Assembly (NCBI GenBank): GCA_977006965.1
Contig: OZ345370.1
Location: 1,426,001 to 1,490,000 of the forward strand
Source of the DNA: Phymatolithon calcareum
Taxonomy: Eukaryota; Rhodophyta; Florideophyceae; Hapalidiales
Direction of reading: 5' to 3'
Length of the DNA stretch: 64,000 nucleotides
Shown: positions 1 to 12,206 of the stretch, piece after piece
How positions within the stretch are numbered: the first letter of the stretch is position 1
Layout of the letters: every line of letters starts with the position of its first letter
Notes under the pieces: generated by a model
What the model was told of the DNA's origin: nothing
The model's input: only the letters and a program-made list of their open reading frames with translations
The model's database searches: none
Position numbers and translations under genes: made by a program

Positions 1-132
1 GTATACATAGGAGCTCGTCCATCTGCATGACCACGAGTTTCTCGATAGTGGCAGTCGACCAGCAAACGCTTGACGCCATAAAGAGCCCCTGTCGTCCTAC
101 TGTACCTCCGATTGAGGTTACTGCGGAGAGTT

Positions 133-378
133 CTATGATGTGGAAGAGCCCATGGATTGATTTGCTTTCAGCTTGGCGGCGGCACGCTCCTTGCGAATTC
201 GATCTTCTTCAATTTTTTCCTTGGCGGCTTGTTCGGCACGAAGACGATCTGCTGCTTCTTCGCGCTCACGTCTGCCACCTGGGCCATTCCAATAGCGATG
301 GATAGCATAGGCACCTCCGATTGCAAATGCAGCAGTGTAGGCAAGCCATCCAACAGTTGTTGAGGCCTTCGTATTCAT
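133..378 (-). CDS. Small single-pass membrane protein, hypothetical
   Basis: This frame encodes 81 residues from an ATG at 378; a GTG-initiated extension to 429 is possible but less likely. Residues about 8-30 form one hydrophobic stretch (WLAYTAAFAIGGAYAI) followed directly by HRYW. The rest is a highly charged Glu/Arg/Lys helix that looks like a short coiled coil. This layout is typical of small organelle or ER membrane proteins, but I recognise no family. It would be transcribed away from INO80. The frame ends in TAG. I call it real because of the clean split between membrane and charged segments; it has no other support. Confidence 0.5.
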   Translation of the reverse strand: MNTKASTTVGWLAYTAAFAIGGAYAIHRYWNGPGGRREREEAADRLRAEQAAKEKIEEDRIRKERAAAKLKANQSMGSSTS

Positions 379-1067
379 CTTCGCTTGTTTCGCCGACACG
401 TCGGTGTGCACCCTCTTCCCCGCCACCAACGACCGTTGAGCTTCGACATATCACAGCAGTGGACCTCGTCAGTTAAATGATCTCTGCCAACGACCATATT
501 TCAGATTGCGATTGGATGGAGAAACCCATTTGTACCTTCCTGATGAGAAACGACTGCAGTGCTTGCAGAGCAGGACCGCGGGGGTGTTGTTGAAAAAGTT
601 AAAAAATGGAAAATTCTGTGCAGAAACCGAGCTGCTGCTTCAACCTCGGACATCCCCTGCCAAACGTGATGCCAGGATTTGGTGGACGAAGAGGGCGAAT
701 AACATCGAAAGCTGAGAAAAGCGATTTTCACTACTGTCAGCCCAACATGAATGCTGTAAGCCGTAGCGCTGAAAGCGCCATTCTGCGAAAGGAGGCGCGA
801 TGTTTTGGCCAGTGCTGTTGCACCGCGGCGGGAAGCGCCACCTGCTCCGCCTTCATGAGGCTCGCAAGTCCATACTATTGCGGGGCTCTTCGAGCATATT
901 TAGGCACCCGAAAATTATTTCTGAACATTTTTTTCCGCTTTTGTTCGCCGACACATCCTTGACCGCTCCCCCGCGCTGCCCCTTAGCGGCAACAACGAGG
1001 CGCTGAACCGCCGCCGGTCGTCTGGCATACACTGTTACTTTGCCACCGGCGAACATTGAGAACAATC
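379..1067. other. Intergenic stretch upstream of INO80
   Basis: This space lies between the divergent small membrane-protein gene and INO80. Open frames on both strands are short and Cys/Ser-rich with no family resemblance, so I treat them as chance. It presumably holds both promoters and the INO80 leader. A short motif, cgccgacac, occurs at about 391 and again at about 945, but I could not attach a function to it. Confidence 0.5.
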
Positions 1068-4000
1068 ATGCCGCGCAAAGATAGACATCGGCGCCACCCA
1101 CCGGCCTCGGCCGTGTTTGATATCGCACCAGCTCCTCCGCAACGTGCCGATGCACGGTCCACAATGTTTCCGAGCGGATTGACGCATCCGGCGGCACTCC
1201 GGAGAGCATGTTTGGATGAGCAATTGATTGCAAGGGCAATTCCTGCGTCTTGGGTTAAGAATGATGACCCTGCTGACCCAAACACTCTTGTTTTGTGCAA
1301 TGTTAAGGTTCGCATTCCGCGCTTATTCGATGATGACCCAGTTTGTAAGGCCTTTGAGAAGGACTTGGATCGAATTGAAGCAAAGTTTCGAGCCGGTCGG
1401 AAAGACAAAAATATCGGTGGCGAGCTTGGTTCTATTATTGTGAAGAAAAGGGTTTCAAAGTCCAAGAAATCCTCGCACTTTTCTCGACGTTCGGTCGGGG
1501 ACCCTGCATCTTTCCTTAACTCTAATTCTGGTCTGCGCAACTCCAACAAACGTCATTCAACTTATTCTCTTCCTGGAGAAAGAGGCTCCAAGCGTGCTCG
1601 CGGTGCTTATGACTACTCAGACGAAGAACCTGAAGATTTTGCCATCGTCTACAGAACAGCAGTCAAATCTGATGTCGTCAAGGCCGCAAAAGTTAGAGCT
1701 GCCCATGTCACCAGTCAAGCTCGCTTGGCAAAGAATGTTGCCGCTGCATGTGCCCGCGAAGCCCGGAAGCGCGTGCTCCGAAGCATGCGTACCTCCGATG
1801 AAGCTCACCGCCGTGCTCGCCGTGTTCTCAGAGATGTTCTAGGGTATTGGAAGAAAGAGGACAAAGAACGACAGGAGGAGCGTAAAAAGCTTATTGCACG
1901 TGCTGAGGAACAGCGCCGCATTGACGCTGAGGAACGCGAAACTCAGCGTCAGAAAAATAAGCTCAAGTTTTTGCTGGGTCAGAGCGAAGCGTTTGCAACA
2001 TTTTTGCGGGCTAAGGACAGAGCAACTGTCAAAGTTGCAAATGCTCAGAATGCTGAACCCGTGTCAGGGATTGATGCTATAACCGGGACAGAGGATGAAG
2101 AAGAACTCAACCGCATTTCGATGGCTCATGCCGCAAAGTTGGCTGCAGCTCATAAGGCAAAACTGGAAAAGTTTGACAATGAAACGGCATCTCGGAAGAA
2201 CATTGGGAAGGAGTCGACACCGAAGAAAACGGTACCTCGAGACGTTGAGATCAATGGGAAGGCGGAAGCGGCAGACATTATGACTGATGATGTGCAGCCC
2301 CGGCATGCAGAACTCATGAATGTTGAGCAGCAGAACGCTGAAATAACCCCAGTTCGTCAGCCGACCATTTTGAATTGCAAGATGAAAGATTACCAGCTGA
2401 GAGGACTGTCATGGCTGGTATCCTTGTACGATCAAGGTATCAATGGTATTCTTGCTGACGAAATGGGCCTGGGAAAAACACTTCAGACCATATCATTCTT
2501 CGCACATCTTTGTGAGCATGAAGAAAATTGGGGACCTTTTCTTGTTGTTTCCCCGAAGGCCACCTTGCATAACTGGCAACAAGAAGTGACAAAGTTTTGT
2601 CCTCTGCTGAAAGTGTTGCCATATTGGGGCAGCAAATCAGATCGAACTGAACTAAGGAAATACTGGAGCCACAAGCGAATGTACAGAAAAGACTCTGAGT
2701 TTCATGTGTGTATCACAAGTTACGAAACACTAACTACTGACGAGAGATATTTTCCTCGAGTCAAATGGCAGTACATGGTTCTGGATGAAGCGCAGGCAAT
2801 CAAGAATAGCAGTTCATCTCGCTGGCGCTCATTGCTGGACTTTCCCTGTCGTAATCGTCTCCTGCTTACCGGTACTCCTTTGCAGAATAAGCTATCGGAG
2901 CTGTGGTCTTTGCTTCATTTTATTATGCCTACCGTATTCGACTCAAATGCTGAATTTGAAAACTGGTTCGCGAAGGACATTGAAGGTCATGCCAAGAAAA
3001 ACACCGTTCTGGACGCCTCCACATTGTCTAGGCTGCGGAGTCTTCTGCTTCCATTCATGCTTCGTCGTGTGAAACGTGATGTGGAAAGCGAAATGCCGCC
3101 AAAGACAGAACAGCTACTACATTGCATGTTGTCTGGACGCCAACGACAACTTTATTCGAAGGTGAAAGCGAATGTATCGATTGTGGATCTTGTCACTTCA
3201 GTTGGACCTAATGGAGCAGAATCTGATCGGAACAGTAAGCTTATGAACGTTGTCATGCAACTGCGGAAGGTTTGCAATCATCCAGAAACTTTTGAACGTC
3301 GAGATCCGGAATCTCCGTATCAGTTTCAACGACTGCCACCACCGTACCATATTCCGCATCCTCCCAGTATCCTCGTGAGCGGCAGTGCACCGCCGCCTCC
3401 GCTTGCCGTAACTTTACTAACTCGCTCGGAAGTTGTGCTAAGAGCGCCGAGGGTGTTGCGAGAAATTTGGGAATTATCGCAAAGTCGTAGGCGAGAGCTG
3501 CAGACAAAGTACGGACTATGGAATCGAAAAACCATCAGCGAACGAATTGCCGAAAGTGGACAGTCGGGTCTAGCCATTTTGCGTCTTTGCGGAGGTTTGT
3601 CTGTTTCTGACATCGCCCAGATCACAAGTGAAGATTGTAGTGTGTGGAATTGGGAAAGAAGGCGGTCAATGCATGAGGAACATCTTCGGAGAATGTACGA
3701 ATTGTACCACTTTGAAAAGGAGAATACAGCAGAAGATCAAGTGGGCGTAACTGGGCGCCCATATAGGCTGCTTTTGCAACCGAGAGCGAGATATCTTCAA
3801 CAGCGATGCTCGCCCATCATTCTGCCGAAACAAGGTTCTCCTGCTGACATTGTGCGAAGGGATTCAAGGCTATTGAAGTCTGTTCGTGTTTTTATACCCC
3901 GTGCTGCTGCTCCTGTTCCAGAACTGTACCTACCAGGTGATATCTCTAATGACTGGCAGATTACTGGACCACGATCAGAGTTCTTGTATCCGGAGATGCC

Positions 4001-4988
4001 ATTGACTGGTTCTTTGCACACAACCAAAGAAGTGTACAGTTCGTGGAGAAACTTGTTTGGAAATTATGGTGCTCACGTTGGGACATCCGCGATTCTCATG
4101 CCCGAAGCAGGAAGACTTATTGCAGATTCTGGGAAGATGCAGATTTTGGATCCTCTGTTGAAGAAGCTCAAAGCGGACGGTCACAAGGTATTAATCTATT
4201 CGCAGTTCACAAAGGTGCTGGACATTTTGGAAGATTATTGTGCCAAGACCTTGTTGAAGCATGTTCGCCTCGACGGACAGAGTGCACTCGCGGACAGAAG
4301 AGATATCGTGGCAGACTGGCAATCGAATGAGGAACTGTTTGTATTTCTGCTGTCAACTAGAGCAGGTGGAGTCGGTTTGAATCTGACGGCAGCAGACACG
4401 GTCATATTTTTCGACAGTGATTGGAATCCCACACAAGATCTTCAGGCGATGGATCGCGCGCATCGGCTTGGTCAAGAACGACCGGTTACTGTGTACAGAT
4501 TGATTTCTCCGGGAACCATTGAGGAACGAATGCTAGTTCGGGCACAGCAAAAGAGTCGGATTAATGATCTTGTCATCAAAGGCGGCGGCATTAGCACTGA
4601 AATTGATGAACCAAAGGATAACGAAATCACAGATATCGCGGCCCTTCTCATGGTAGAAGAAGAATTTACCAACCTCGTGGACCCTGAAAATGCGCTTGCT
4701 ACTGCGCGTGCAGCTGTGGCAATCGTCAACAAGGCGAAGGGTGCTGGGCAATCGGATATCCAGGACGCTACAACGGAAAAGAATGCTGTTGATTCCAGTG
4801 AAGGCTCGGTTGTACGGAACTCTGGTGAGGGAGAAATACCAGTTGCAGCTGTGAACGGAAATGTGCCTCAAGTGAAAGCTAACGGAGTTCGAAAAGCAGA
4901 TGCGTTAATGCGCCAAGACGGCGTTATGACTGATGTGACACAAGATGGGTCTAGTAATCGGACGCCTGCCTTGAAGACTGTAACATGA
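1068..4988 (+). CDS. INO80: INO80-type SNF2 chromatin-remodelling ATPase
   Basis: The protein has 1306 residues in one exon, from ATG at 1068; the frame is open back to a TTG at 1056. It is the ATPase of the INO80 nucleosome-remodelling complex, which slides nucleosomes and exchanges H2A.Z in the nucleus. Residues about 207-318 form the basic, heptad-like DBINO/HSA region that binds actin and Arps. The first RecA lobe has Walker A DEMGLGKT (464-471) and a DEAQ box (573-576); DEAQ rather than DEAH is typical of INO80. A long insertion, about 740-1020, separates the lobes, as in the family. Lobe 2 ends with RAHRLGQ (1130-1136). The C-terminal tail of about 110 residues is low-complexity. No intron is needed, and no key residue is missing. 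Confidence 0.96.
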   Translation: MPRKDRHRRHPPASAVFDIAPAPPQRADARSTMFPSGLTHPAALRRACLDEQLIARAIPASWVKNDDPADPNTLVLCNVKVRIPRLFDDDPVCKAFEKDLDRIEAKFRAGRKDKNIGGELGSIIVKKRVSKSKKSSHFSRRSVGDPASFLNSNSGLRNSNKRHSTYSLPGERGSKRARGAYDYSDEEPEDFAIVYRTAVKSDVVKAAKVRAAHVTSQARLAKNVAAACAREARKRVLRSMRTSDEAHRRARRVLRDVLGYWKKEDKERQEERKKLIARAEEQRRIDAEERETQRQKNKLKFLLGQSEAFATFLRAKDRATVKVANAQNAEPVSGIDAITGTEDEEELNRISMAHAAKLAAAHKAKLEKFDNETASRKNIGKESTPKKTVPRDVEINGKAEAADIMTDDVQPRHAELMNVEQQNAEITPVRQPTILNCKMKDYQLRGLSWLVSLYDQGINGILADEMGLGKTLQTISFFAHLCEHEENWGPFLVVSPKATLHNWQQEVTKFCPLLKVLPYWGSKSDRTELRKYWSHKRMYRKDSEFHVCITSYETLTTDERYFPRVKWQYMVLDEAQAIKNSSSSRWRSLLDFPCRNRLLLTGTPLQNKLSELWSLLHFIMPTVFDSNAEFENWFAKDIEGHAKKNTVLDASTLSRLRSLLLPFMLRRVKRDVESEMPPKTEQLLHCMLSGRQRQLYSKVKANVSIVDLVTSVGPNGAESDRNSKLMNVVMQLRKVCNHPETFERRDPESPYQFQRLPPPYHIPHPPSILVSGSAPPPPLAVTLLTRSEVVLRAPRVLREIWELSQSRRRELQTKYGLWNRKTISERIAESGQSGLAILRLCGGLSVSDIAQITSEDCSVWNWERRRSMHEEHLRRMYELYHFEKENTAEDQVGVTGRPYRLLLQPRARYLQQRCSPIILPKQGSPADIVRRDSRLLKSVRVFIPRAAAPVPELYLPGDISNDWQITGPRSEFLYPEMPLTGSLHTTKEVYSSWRNLFGNYGAHVGTSAILMPEAGRLIADSGKMQILDPLLKKLKADGHKVLIYSQFTKVLDILEDYCAKTLLKHVRLDGQSALADRRDIVADWQSNEELFVFLLSTRAGGVGLNLTAADTVIFFDSDWNPTQDLQAMDRAHRLGQERPVTVYRLISPGTIEERMLVRAQQKSRINDLVIKGGGISTEIDEPKDNEITDIAALLMVEEEFTNLVDPENALATARAAVAIVNKAKGAGQSDIQDATTEKNAVDSSEGSVVRNSGEGEIPVAAVNGNVPQVKANGVRKADALMRQDGVMTDVTQDGSSNRTPALKTVT

Positions 4989-7900
4989 GTCCATCCGTAC
5001 TCTGTAGTCTATTCTTGTTTTATTAACTTTCATGCAGCTGATATGCGCAGTAGTAGTGCGACTTGGACTATTGTCATCCTATTTACCTTAGAGCGTTTTG
5101 TAGGGTACAAATTGCAATGTAAATGGCATATTTTACAGTGCTTGTATTCCCATTTTGTAATTTATTGCAGGCGCTCAGCTAAAGGTAAACTCGCTTCTTG
5201 ATAGTAATGTTTGCATTATCTTTGGCACTCGTAAAATTCTTGTGGTAGGTTCTATCGGTCATTGCTTCGTTTTGGTGCGACCAAGGCTGAGCGTAACGTG
5301 GCTCTCGCAGTGGAGTCGAAGAAATGGAAGGAAAGCATTCAATCCAGCGACTTATCCCTCTTCGTACAAATCATAGGGCTTAGGTGCGATAAAACGATTT
5401 CAACCAGTCCAAAGCGTGGGCAGGAATGTTATTTATGTAGATCACAAATTTTAAAAAAGATCCCGTAGGAGCAATGCTGACACACAAAATGGCCATAAAT
5501 CTTGCAAGAATATCAGCGATAGCGCTGCACCTAAAGGAAGAATACCGCATAGTCCCAGGAAAAATTCTTTTCAAAGCTTCGAAGAAGATATTTCTGTTCC
5601 ACATTTCATAAGCTACCAATCGCAACACAACAGAAATACACAAAGGTTGCGCTCGAGGCTCCCTCGTTTTTCCCCTTAACTTTACTACGGGTGTTCTTCT
5701 AAGAAGGATGTTCACTAACGGTTGTATTGTTCTTGCAACAAAACGCTAATTTTGTCAAGACAGCCAAGAGTCAAAGTTTCCGATGTGAATCTGATTCGTA
5801 CTACTGCGAGGCACGGCGGTACGCTTTGGTGTCATTGTACACCAAAAGTGTGTTGTGCATGACCGTGTGGAGCGTCTGAACTGTCCTACTTTGCGATGCC
5901 AGCTCTTCAAATACACCATTGTGGATCTAGAACACATCAGGGGCCTAATAGTCTATCTCTTCTGTAAGCTGGCATGCATAAGTATGTCTAGTGCCTCTAC
6001 CGTGTTCATACGGGTTGCTCTTAACTCTTGTTTACAAGGGGAGCAATACTGTTGCCTTTAGAGGGCAATAAACAGCTGAGTTTCGCACTCGTCAGAAATG
6101 GGCATTAAGATGCGCCGGGCAAAGAGGTGGAATACCACAGGTGACCAGAAACACAGATCGAGTGCGTCGAAGTTGCGTGAACATGTTCCTCGAATGGGAC
6201 GAGAGTCGCTAGTTCGGCCAGATGCTATTGCAGTGCATCAAGCGAACAGCAGGACCAGTCTTTTAGAACGTAGGGCTTAGATGCGCAAGGGGCCCTGAAT
6301 CTTGATAACTACAGGATAGAGCATGGGAAACGCAAACTCTTGAAATTCGGACAGCCCTCTTAGGGGAAAACGCAGTATGAATAATAAATGAGATTGCTTG
6401 GGAAATTTCAGAATCGACGGGTGTTGTTGAGGTGTGAGTGGAACGGCATGTTTTCGATGAGAACCTATTGGGCAGAATGTTCCCAAGATTCCTGTCTGAA
6501 ACTTGTTTTATAGGTCCCAGACGTAATCTTGCAACCGATTAAGACACAGCGTCTCTGTTATGCCTCATTTTAGGCATCCAAGATCTTCCAGAACCCTTGA
6601 TTACTTCGTCCTTCCTAGTAGCCCAGGTTCCTTGAACATCTCTTCGAGTAAGGTCTTTTCCTTCTTTTCTTCGCACGTCTGCGAGATAGTAATCGCAGCC
6701 TTGCGCAGGTGGACAAGGATTTGTGAACATTGTGAGTGTATTTACTCTCGGAGTGCAGTGTGTTTTGTGCATAGGGTACGCTCTCAACCCCAAAAGGTAA
6801 AACAACCACAGTACATTATTAGCCTTTCCGCAGCAAAACTTTCTTCAAGCCTGGCCCCTGAGGTCTTACATGCAAGTGTCTTGGCACCGAAACAATCATG
6901 AGGGCGGAAATTACCGTCTCAGAGTTTGTCTTCCACTTTGTAAAGTTACTACACTGAAATTGCAGTCGCCCATGAGATTGAATGTGATCACCCAAGATTG
7001 AATTTGCCAAAATTGTGCTGATTCCATGGTGTACCTGGGTTATATAAAAGTGCACGTACTGTGTAAACGTAAGATTCTTCTTGTGCCTCTCACAACCAGA
7101 CTGTCCCGGCTACATCCTAGCTAGGACACAATGTGCGTAGCTGACATTAGTCCCATGTTTTTTGCGACGTTCTTTCGCAGGTTGCCGGTGGAGTATACTG
7201 TAACTTCACGACACATGTTTCAATGAAAAGCCAACCGCTGGAGGATGAGGAGTTTCTGTCGCGGCAGAGAACTCTTCCTGCATCGTCAACATCTTCAAGA
7301 GTGATGTCAACAGGACATGATGAGTGGACAGTTCACACGGCTGTCCAATAGTTCAGTTTCTTCGCAGAATGAGTACTAGAAAAGAGACAGTGCTTGCCCA
7401 GAGCTGTGCTGTGGACGATCTTACCCCCTTGCCTTCCAGATGATCCCGTTTTCGAAATAGAGACAATCGCGCGGTCACTGTGTGCAACCTCAATTTGCGA
7501 CTTTTGTTCGTCTCTTTGGCGACAAATTTTTACCAATTTTCTTCTTCCCCATCGAGACTATGGGGCTCATGAGGGGCCCCAAGTTGCAACTCCACCGTGT
7601 AGGGTCAGCGTAGTCAGCAAAGCTGAAGCGGATGGAGTGGAATTTGCTCGCTGTACGACTGGAGGTAATGGCATTAAGATGCAAGCGATTATGATGACGG
7701 ATGTATAAACGGGCGGCAAAGACCGCTTCAATTTACTACCAAATGTTGACATACTGTACTGTACAGTACTGCATGTGATGACGTTAAACAGGAAGCAAAG
7801 GGTGGGACGGTTGGCAGTCAAGTAAGGGGTGCATCGCATACTATACAATGTGCATCATACTAGTCTGTACAAAGGAGAGTTGGGTGATCACAGACAAGGT

Positions 7901-8653
7901 GGGCTGGGAGTGCCATAAGGATTGCGACTGAATGAGCTACTGGCTGCATGTTGCATGCAATTTCCGGGAACTCTGCTTTCTTTTTCTTCTTTTAAAAATT
8001 ACTTTACTGTAGATAGTGCCCGCCTCCATTCCTCTTGAAAGTAGCGGAATCTGGCAAAAAATCTCAGCACAGGATTATCAAAATAAATAACCAAATTTAA
8101 GCTTTCCTTGGCGTTCTGAAAACTAATTTTTCAGTAACATTTTCAAAGGTGAAACCGCCACCCTTGAAATTTTATTTGACATTTTATTAATCTCGACCGC
8201 AAATTCTATCTAAAAGACACCGACATTCGGTCGAGGACATTCGAGCGCAGTCCGAACCGGCAAACACCACCCTGATACCTGCTGATTCCTGTACCATCGT
8301 CGCCGGTGACTGGCGCTGCCTTGCAGCGCTCTGCGCTTAGCGCCAGCCTTCAGCCTTCATCATCTGCTCTTCTTGACCGTCTTCGTCCCCGTCATCGTCG
8401 TCGCCAAAGTCTCCTTGTTTGCGCATCGCAAGCAAAATCCCGTTGCGGAAAGGCGAGCATTTGGCCGTTTTACTGTCTCTCACGCTCAGCAACCATTGCG
8501 CCAACGCAAATCGTTCGTTTAGCGCCCCTGCGACATACGTCGGAAAGGGCGTGATATCTGGAACATCAGGTTCTGGCGTCTCGTGCTTTTATTCGCGACT
8601 GAGGATTGACTTCGCTCGCTGAGCGTCAAGATTCGGACGTATTTCCCGCTCGC
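4989..8653. other. Gene-poor stretch between INO80 and the MYB gene
   Basis: This 3.7-kb stretch holds the INO80 3' end, the MYB promoter and leader, and unassigned DNA. The longest open frames (5380-5715 -, 6560-6901 +, 7394-7708 +) are about 100 codons, change frame often and show no recognisable motif. I see no terminal inverted repeats. A 14-bp perfect palindrome, gtactgtacagtac, lies near 7752. From about 8200 the composition becomes pyrimidine- and CG-rich, which suits a leader for the MYB transcript. Confidence 0.5.
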
Positions 8654-11600
8654 ATGCCGCAATCTGGAATTCAAAGGAGACAAAAGGGATTGCGACACCC
8701 TAAGCCTGGCGGAAACGACTCCCAACATACGCCACCGGAAGCCCTTCGCCCACATCGTCGCGACGAGGATGAACAGTTTGGCTCGCAAACAGTTTCAAAC
8801 CTCCGTGTTGTGCGCTTTGGCATATCGCAGCACACTGTGCCTGCACTGATGCAACTTTCTCCCGCAACGCGGAAGGACACGTTAACAGGTGATAACAATC
8901 CGAGAAACCTTGGTCAGCAATGCGATGCTGAACTTCCCTCGGTTCCGCCGCAGATTCAGATGGAAACTAGGGATTCTAATGCCGTGGGTCATGAACAGCC
9001 GTCGTATCCGACAGCGGTATCTTATGTGCAGGGACAACCACAAGACGCTGTGAACGCGCATTATGTACATGCTCCGCAGCATATAACTGCACCGCCTGGA
9101 CATCATGCTTACGCATGGCATCAAGCTCAGCTTCAGCAATATCCCAATCCTGCAATTCATCACCATGGTCATCATCAACTTGCTCATCGCGCGTATGTAT
9201 ATCCTGTGCATCACAGCGTGATGCAGTCTATGTCACATGTGCCTCATACACAGTTGGGACATATTCCGCATACTATTTGGAATCCAATGCATCCTCCTCA
9301 TGTTCATGGCCCTCATCCTCACAGTACTCATGCTGCATACGCTTCTCCGATCCCACTACCTGCTCAAGACGTTCCACAAGCGCCCTACCCACATTACTTT
9401 CAGCAACAGGTTCCCCTTGTCCAGCAGACACACGTGGGAGCACCGCCATCAAATCCGTCAGGTAATCCTCTTGTATCATCGGATAATTTCGCACATTCAG
9501 GACCTTCACGTGCATCTGAACCAAGGTCAAATGACGCGCAGCCCGTGCAAACGACGAAGGCCAACGTCAAGAAAGCCTCAGAGTTGAATCCTCTGAAAAG
9601 AAAGCCTCCTGATACAGGATCTAAAAACTTTGAGAACCCTAGTTCGAAACATGCAACTGCGCCTCCTGATGAGAAAAAGACGAGGATGACAAAAATTCGT
9701 TCTACGGCTGAACAAGGCACAACTTCTGGATCAGTGACACCATCTGGCTCCTCACCGAAAACTGACCCAAAAAGACCACCAGTTCCGCCCAGCGCTAAGG
9801 ATCAAGTAAAGAAGCCGGATGGCACAGTAAGCACCGCCTCAAATAAGCCCGCAGTCAATCGTCATCATGCTGGATCGTCGACAAAACCTCGGGAAAAGCA
9901 ATTGACACCGCCCATTCGGAAGTCCAGAAAACCATACACCATTACGAAGAACAGAGAAAGCTGGTCTGAAAAAGAGCATTTGCGATTTCTGGAAGCACTT
10001 CAGTTGTACAACCGTGACTGGAAACGAATTGAGGCTCATATTGGTACCAAGACCGTTCTTCAAATACGTTCGCATGCTCAGAAACATTTTTGCAAAGTTG
10101 CCAAATACAAGACAGGCGAATACATTCCACCTGCACGACCGAAAAGACGAGCATCACAACCATATCCGCGGAGCAGAGGGACGTCTAATGGGAAGTCGTC
10201 GAGCAATGGAGATATGACATCGGGGAGATCACAAGACAGAGCCATTATGACCACTGGAAGCGAAATGGCCAGCGATAGTGGGGCAGGGAGCAGTGACAAC
10301 GGAAATGTCAGCGGAACTGGCCACGCGAAAGGCGGATCTGGTCGCAACAGCGATGGCAGCGGAAATGGTATGCCACACAGACGTCCCGTGGACCAAAGAA
10401 GAAGCGTGGACAGATGCTCAGACTCATTGCCGAGTTACAAGAAAAATTCAGAAGGTCAAAGCACCGCTGAAGAGACACTCGATTCGAATGCCAACCAAAG
10501 ATTGAACAAAACGAATACGAGTCTCCCTATTCCAGTTGCTTGCTTGAATATGGCGGTTCGTCCGCCAGCATTGCCTGGTAGCTATGAGCACTACTACTTC
10601 AATGTTGTTAGACCGAATGGATTGCCATACGGAACAGGATTTTACCAAGGAAGTCATTACCCTGCACAGCATCCACAATACGCATGGCATGATAGCGCTT
10701 GTGGTCAGCATAACTACCACAATCAAGGCATTGGGTATTCCGGCATTCCGCCGGGGGTCCATCATTCATCGTCACATGGTATAGATCCTCAGGTAACGCA
10801 GGTGAGGAACCAGGCCTGTCCTTCAAATCGCCCTGTGGAGCAATGGCGCAAAGTACCGGATGAGAAAGACGGAATGACATCTAATGGACATATGGATACA
10901 GACACTCCCCTCGCGGTGTTATCCAACTGTATCGACATGGTTACGAGACAAAACGCGGATAAACCCGCCCGTGGATGGGCTTCTGCTGCCGCCGCAAGAA
11001 GAGCGCATCGCGTGCGTGTGATTCGGGAAAGAAAAATGATGACAGTCCGCAATGGAAAGCGAGGCGATGACATGGGAGATGGAAAGAGTAAGGCGGACGG
11101 AAACATTGGGTCAACGAAAAGAATGCGCCGTGCCTCGCGAGACGAAAGTGATCAGAAAACTGAAGGAACAGAGAAAGCGACTGAAAATCGACCTGTCCAA
11201 GCAGAAACGCCCAGAAATAATGATGTGCTCATATGTCCTGGCCAAGGGGCCCATAATGCAGGTGTCATGGATGTGGGAAGCGATGAAGCTGTAGCAGGGT
11301 TCTCGGGTAGTGACAGACAAGAAAGTGGAAGCGATGGTGCTGCAGGAGGTTCCACAGGCAGAAGCAGAACGCCCGATAACATCGAGGAAGATCCAAATTC
11401 AAGTAATGATGGAAGCGGGGATGATGGTAGACGGAACTCTCGAAGCTCATCGCCAGCAGATCCGAATTCTTCAGGATCTCGAGAAGAATCCCCGAGTGGA
11501 CCGGAAACGGTCGGGTCACACAACGGATCGTCAGGGAATGATACTCCGGCTGCATCAAGAGAAGCAACACCAACTGATAGCGGCAATGCATCGGCCGGCG

Positions 11601-11881
11601 ATGGGGGCTCGTCGAAAACTGAAACGGCAAAAGGTGCACCGATTGCAGGCGCCAATCTCGCGGGATGTCCAAAGAGGAACGGGAAAAATCCTGTCAATAA
11701 TACTCTTATGGTGGCTGCAGAAAGACTGTCAAGTCTTAGCGGTAGTCAAACCGCTAATAACGCATCCAGTGGATCGAAAAACAAGAATCCGAAAACACAG
11801 ATTGGAAGCTTATTGAACAGTGAACCCTGCAACACATTTGAGTCACTGAGTGAACCTCATGAAGACCAGAAGAGAAAGTGA
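8654..11881 (+). CDS. SHAQKYF-class single-MYB transcription factor, CCA1/REVEILLE-like
   Basis: The protein has 1075 residues in one exon from ATG at 8654; an in-frame TTG at 8606 is not needed. One MYB repeat lies at about 430-482. It has Trp437 in [13 protein letters not shown], a second Trp in [11 protein letters not shown], and SHAQKHF (473-479), a variant of the SHAQKYF signature. The basic [15 protein letters not shown] that follows resembles the segment after the MYB repeat in plant CCA1/LHY/RVE clock factors. The N-terminal third is rich in His, Gln and Pro; the C-terminal half is Ser/Gly/Asn/Asp-rich and probably disordered. The protein should be nuclear and bind an evening-element-like site. 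A clock role is inferred from the family only. Confidence 0.88.
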   Translation: MPQSGIQRRQKGLRHPKPGGNDSQHTPPEALRPHRRDEDEQFGSQTVSNLRVVRFGISQHTVPALMQLSPATRKDTLTGDNNPRNLGQQCDAELPSVPPQIQMETRDSNAVGHEQPSYPTAVSYVQGQPQDAVNAHYVHAPQHITAPPGHHAYAWHQAQLQQYPNPAIHHHGHHQLAHRAYVYPVHHSVMQSMSHVPHTQLGHIPHTIWNPMHPPHVHGPHPHSTHAAYASPIPLPAQDVPQAPYPHYFQQQVPLVQQTHVGAPPSNPSGNPLVSSDNFAHSGPSRASEPRSNDAQPVQTTKANVKKASELNPLKRKPPDTGSKNFENPSSKHATAPPDEKKTRMTKIRSTAEQGTTSGSVTPSGSSPKTDPKRPPVPPSAKDQVKKPDGTVSTASNKPAVNRHHAGSSTKPREKQLTPPIRKSRKPYTITKNRESWSEKEHLRFLEALQLYNRDWKRIEAHIGTKTVLQIRSHAQKHFCKVAKYKTGEYIPPARPKRRASQPYPRSRGTSNGKSSSNGDMTSGRSQDRAIMTTGSEMASDSGAGSSDNGNVSGTGHAKGGSGRNSDGSGNGMPHRRPVDQRRSVDRCSDSLPSYKKNSEGQSTAEETLDSNANQRLNKTNTSLPIPVACLNMAVRPPALPGSYEHYYFNVVRPNGLPYGTGFYQGSHYPAQHPQYAWHDSACGQHNYHNQGIGYSGIPPGVHHSSSHGIDPQVTQVRNQACPSNRPVEQWRKVPDEKDGMTSNGHMDTDTPLAVLSNCIDMVTRQNADKPARGWASAAAARRAHRVRVIRERKMMTVRNGKRGDDMGDGKSKADGNIGSTKRMRRASRDESDQKTEGTEKATENRPVQAETPRNNDVLICPGQGAHNAGVMDVGSDEAVAGFSGSDRQESGSDGAAGGSTGRSRTPDNIEEDPNSSNDGSGDDGRRNSRSSSPADPNSSGSREESPSGPETVGSHNGSSGNDTPAASREATPTDSGNASAGDGGSSKTETAKGAPIAGANLAGCPKRNGKNPVNNTLMVAAERLSSLSGSQTANNASSGSKNKNPKTQIGSLLNSEPCNTFESLSEPHEDQKRK

Positions 11882-12206
11882 AGTACTCAATATTAAGCTC
11901 CGAGAAGAACAGGAGGAACGAGGGGCGATTGGTCCGGATTCCGATCGCGTACACGAACCCAATTCGCAATGGCGAAAGCATACTGTACTAGCACAATAAC
12001 ACATGACTGCAAGTCAGAGCATCGAGACCGAGACCTTGTGGGGAGACCAGGGAGAAATCGCATTTCGTCTCGCTCATCCCTCCGCCTCAATGCCGTCCCT
12101 AAACATTGAACAATGCTTAGTGTACTTAAATTATGTCCTCAGAATGTGGATTCAGCCTCTTGACTGATCCCTTAGAACAGTCGTAGAGTCGCCCAAGCAC
12201 GCTCAA
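11882..12206. other. MYB 3' flank
   Basis: The 325 bases after the MYB stop contain no gene I can support. The sequence lies between the convergent MYB gene and the minus-strand coding fragment, and probably holds both 3' ends. Confidence 0.4.

Noticed and set aside
7750-7766. gtactgtacagtac palindrome in the gene-poor region.
   Set aside because: 14 bp in a simple-sequence context is not remarkable in 64 kb.
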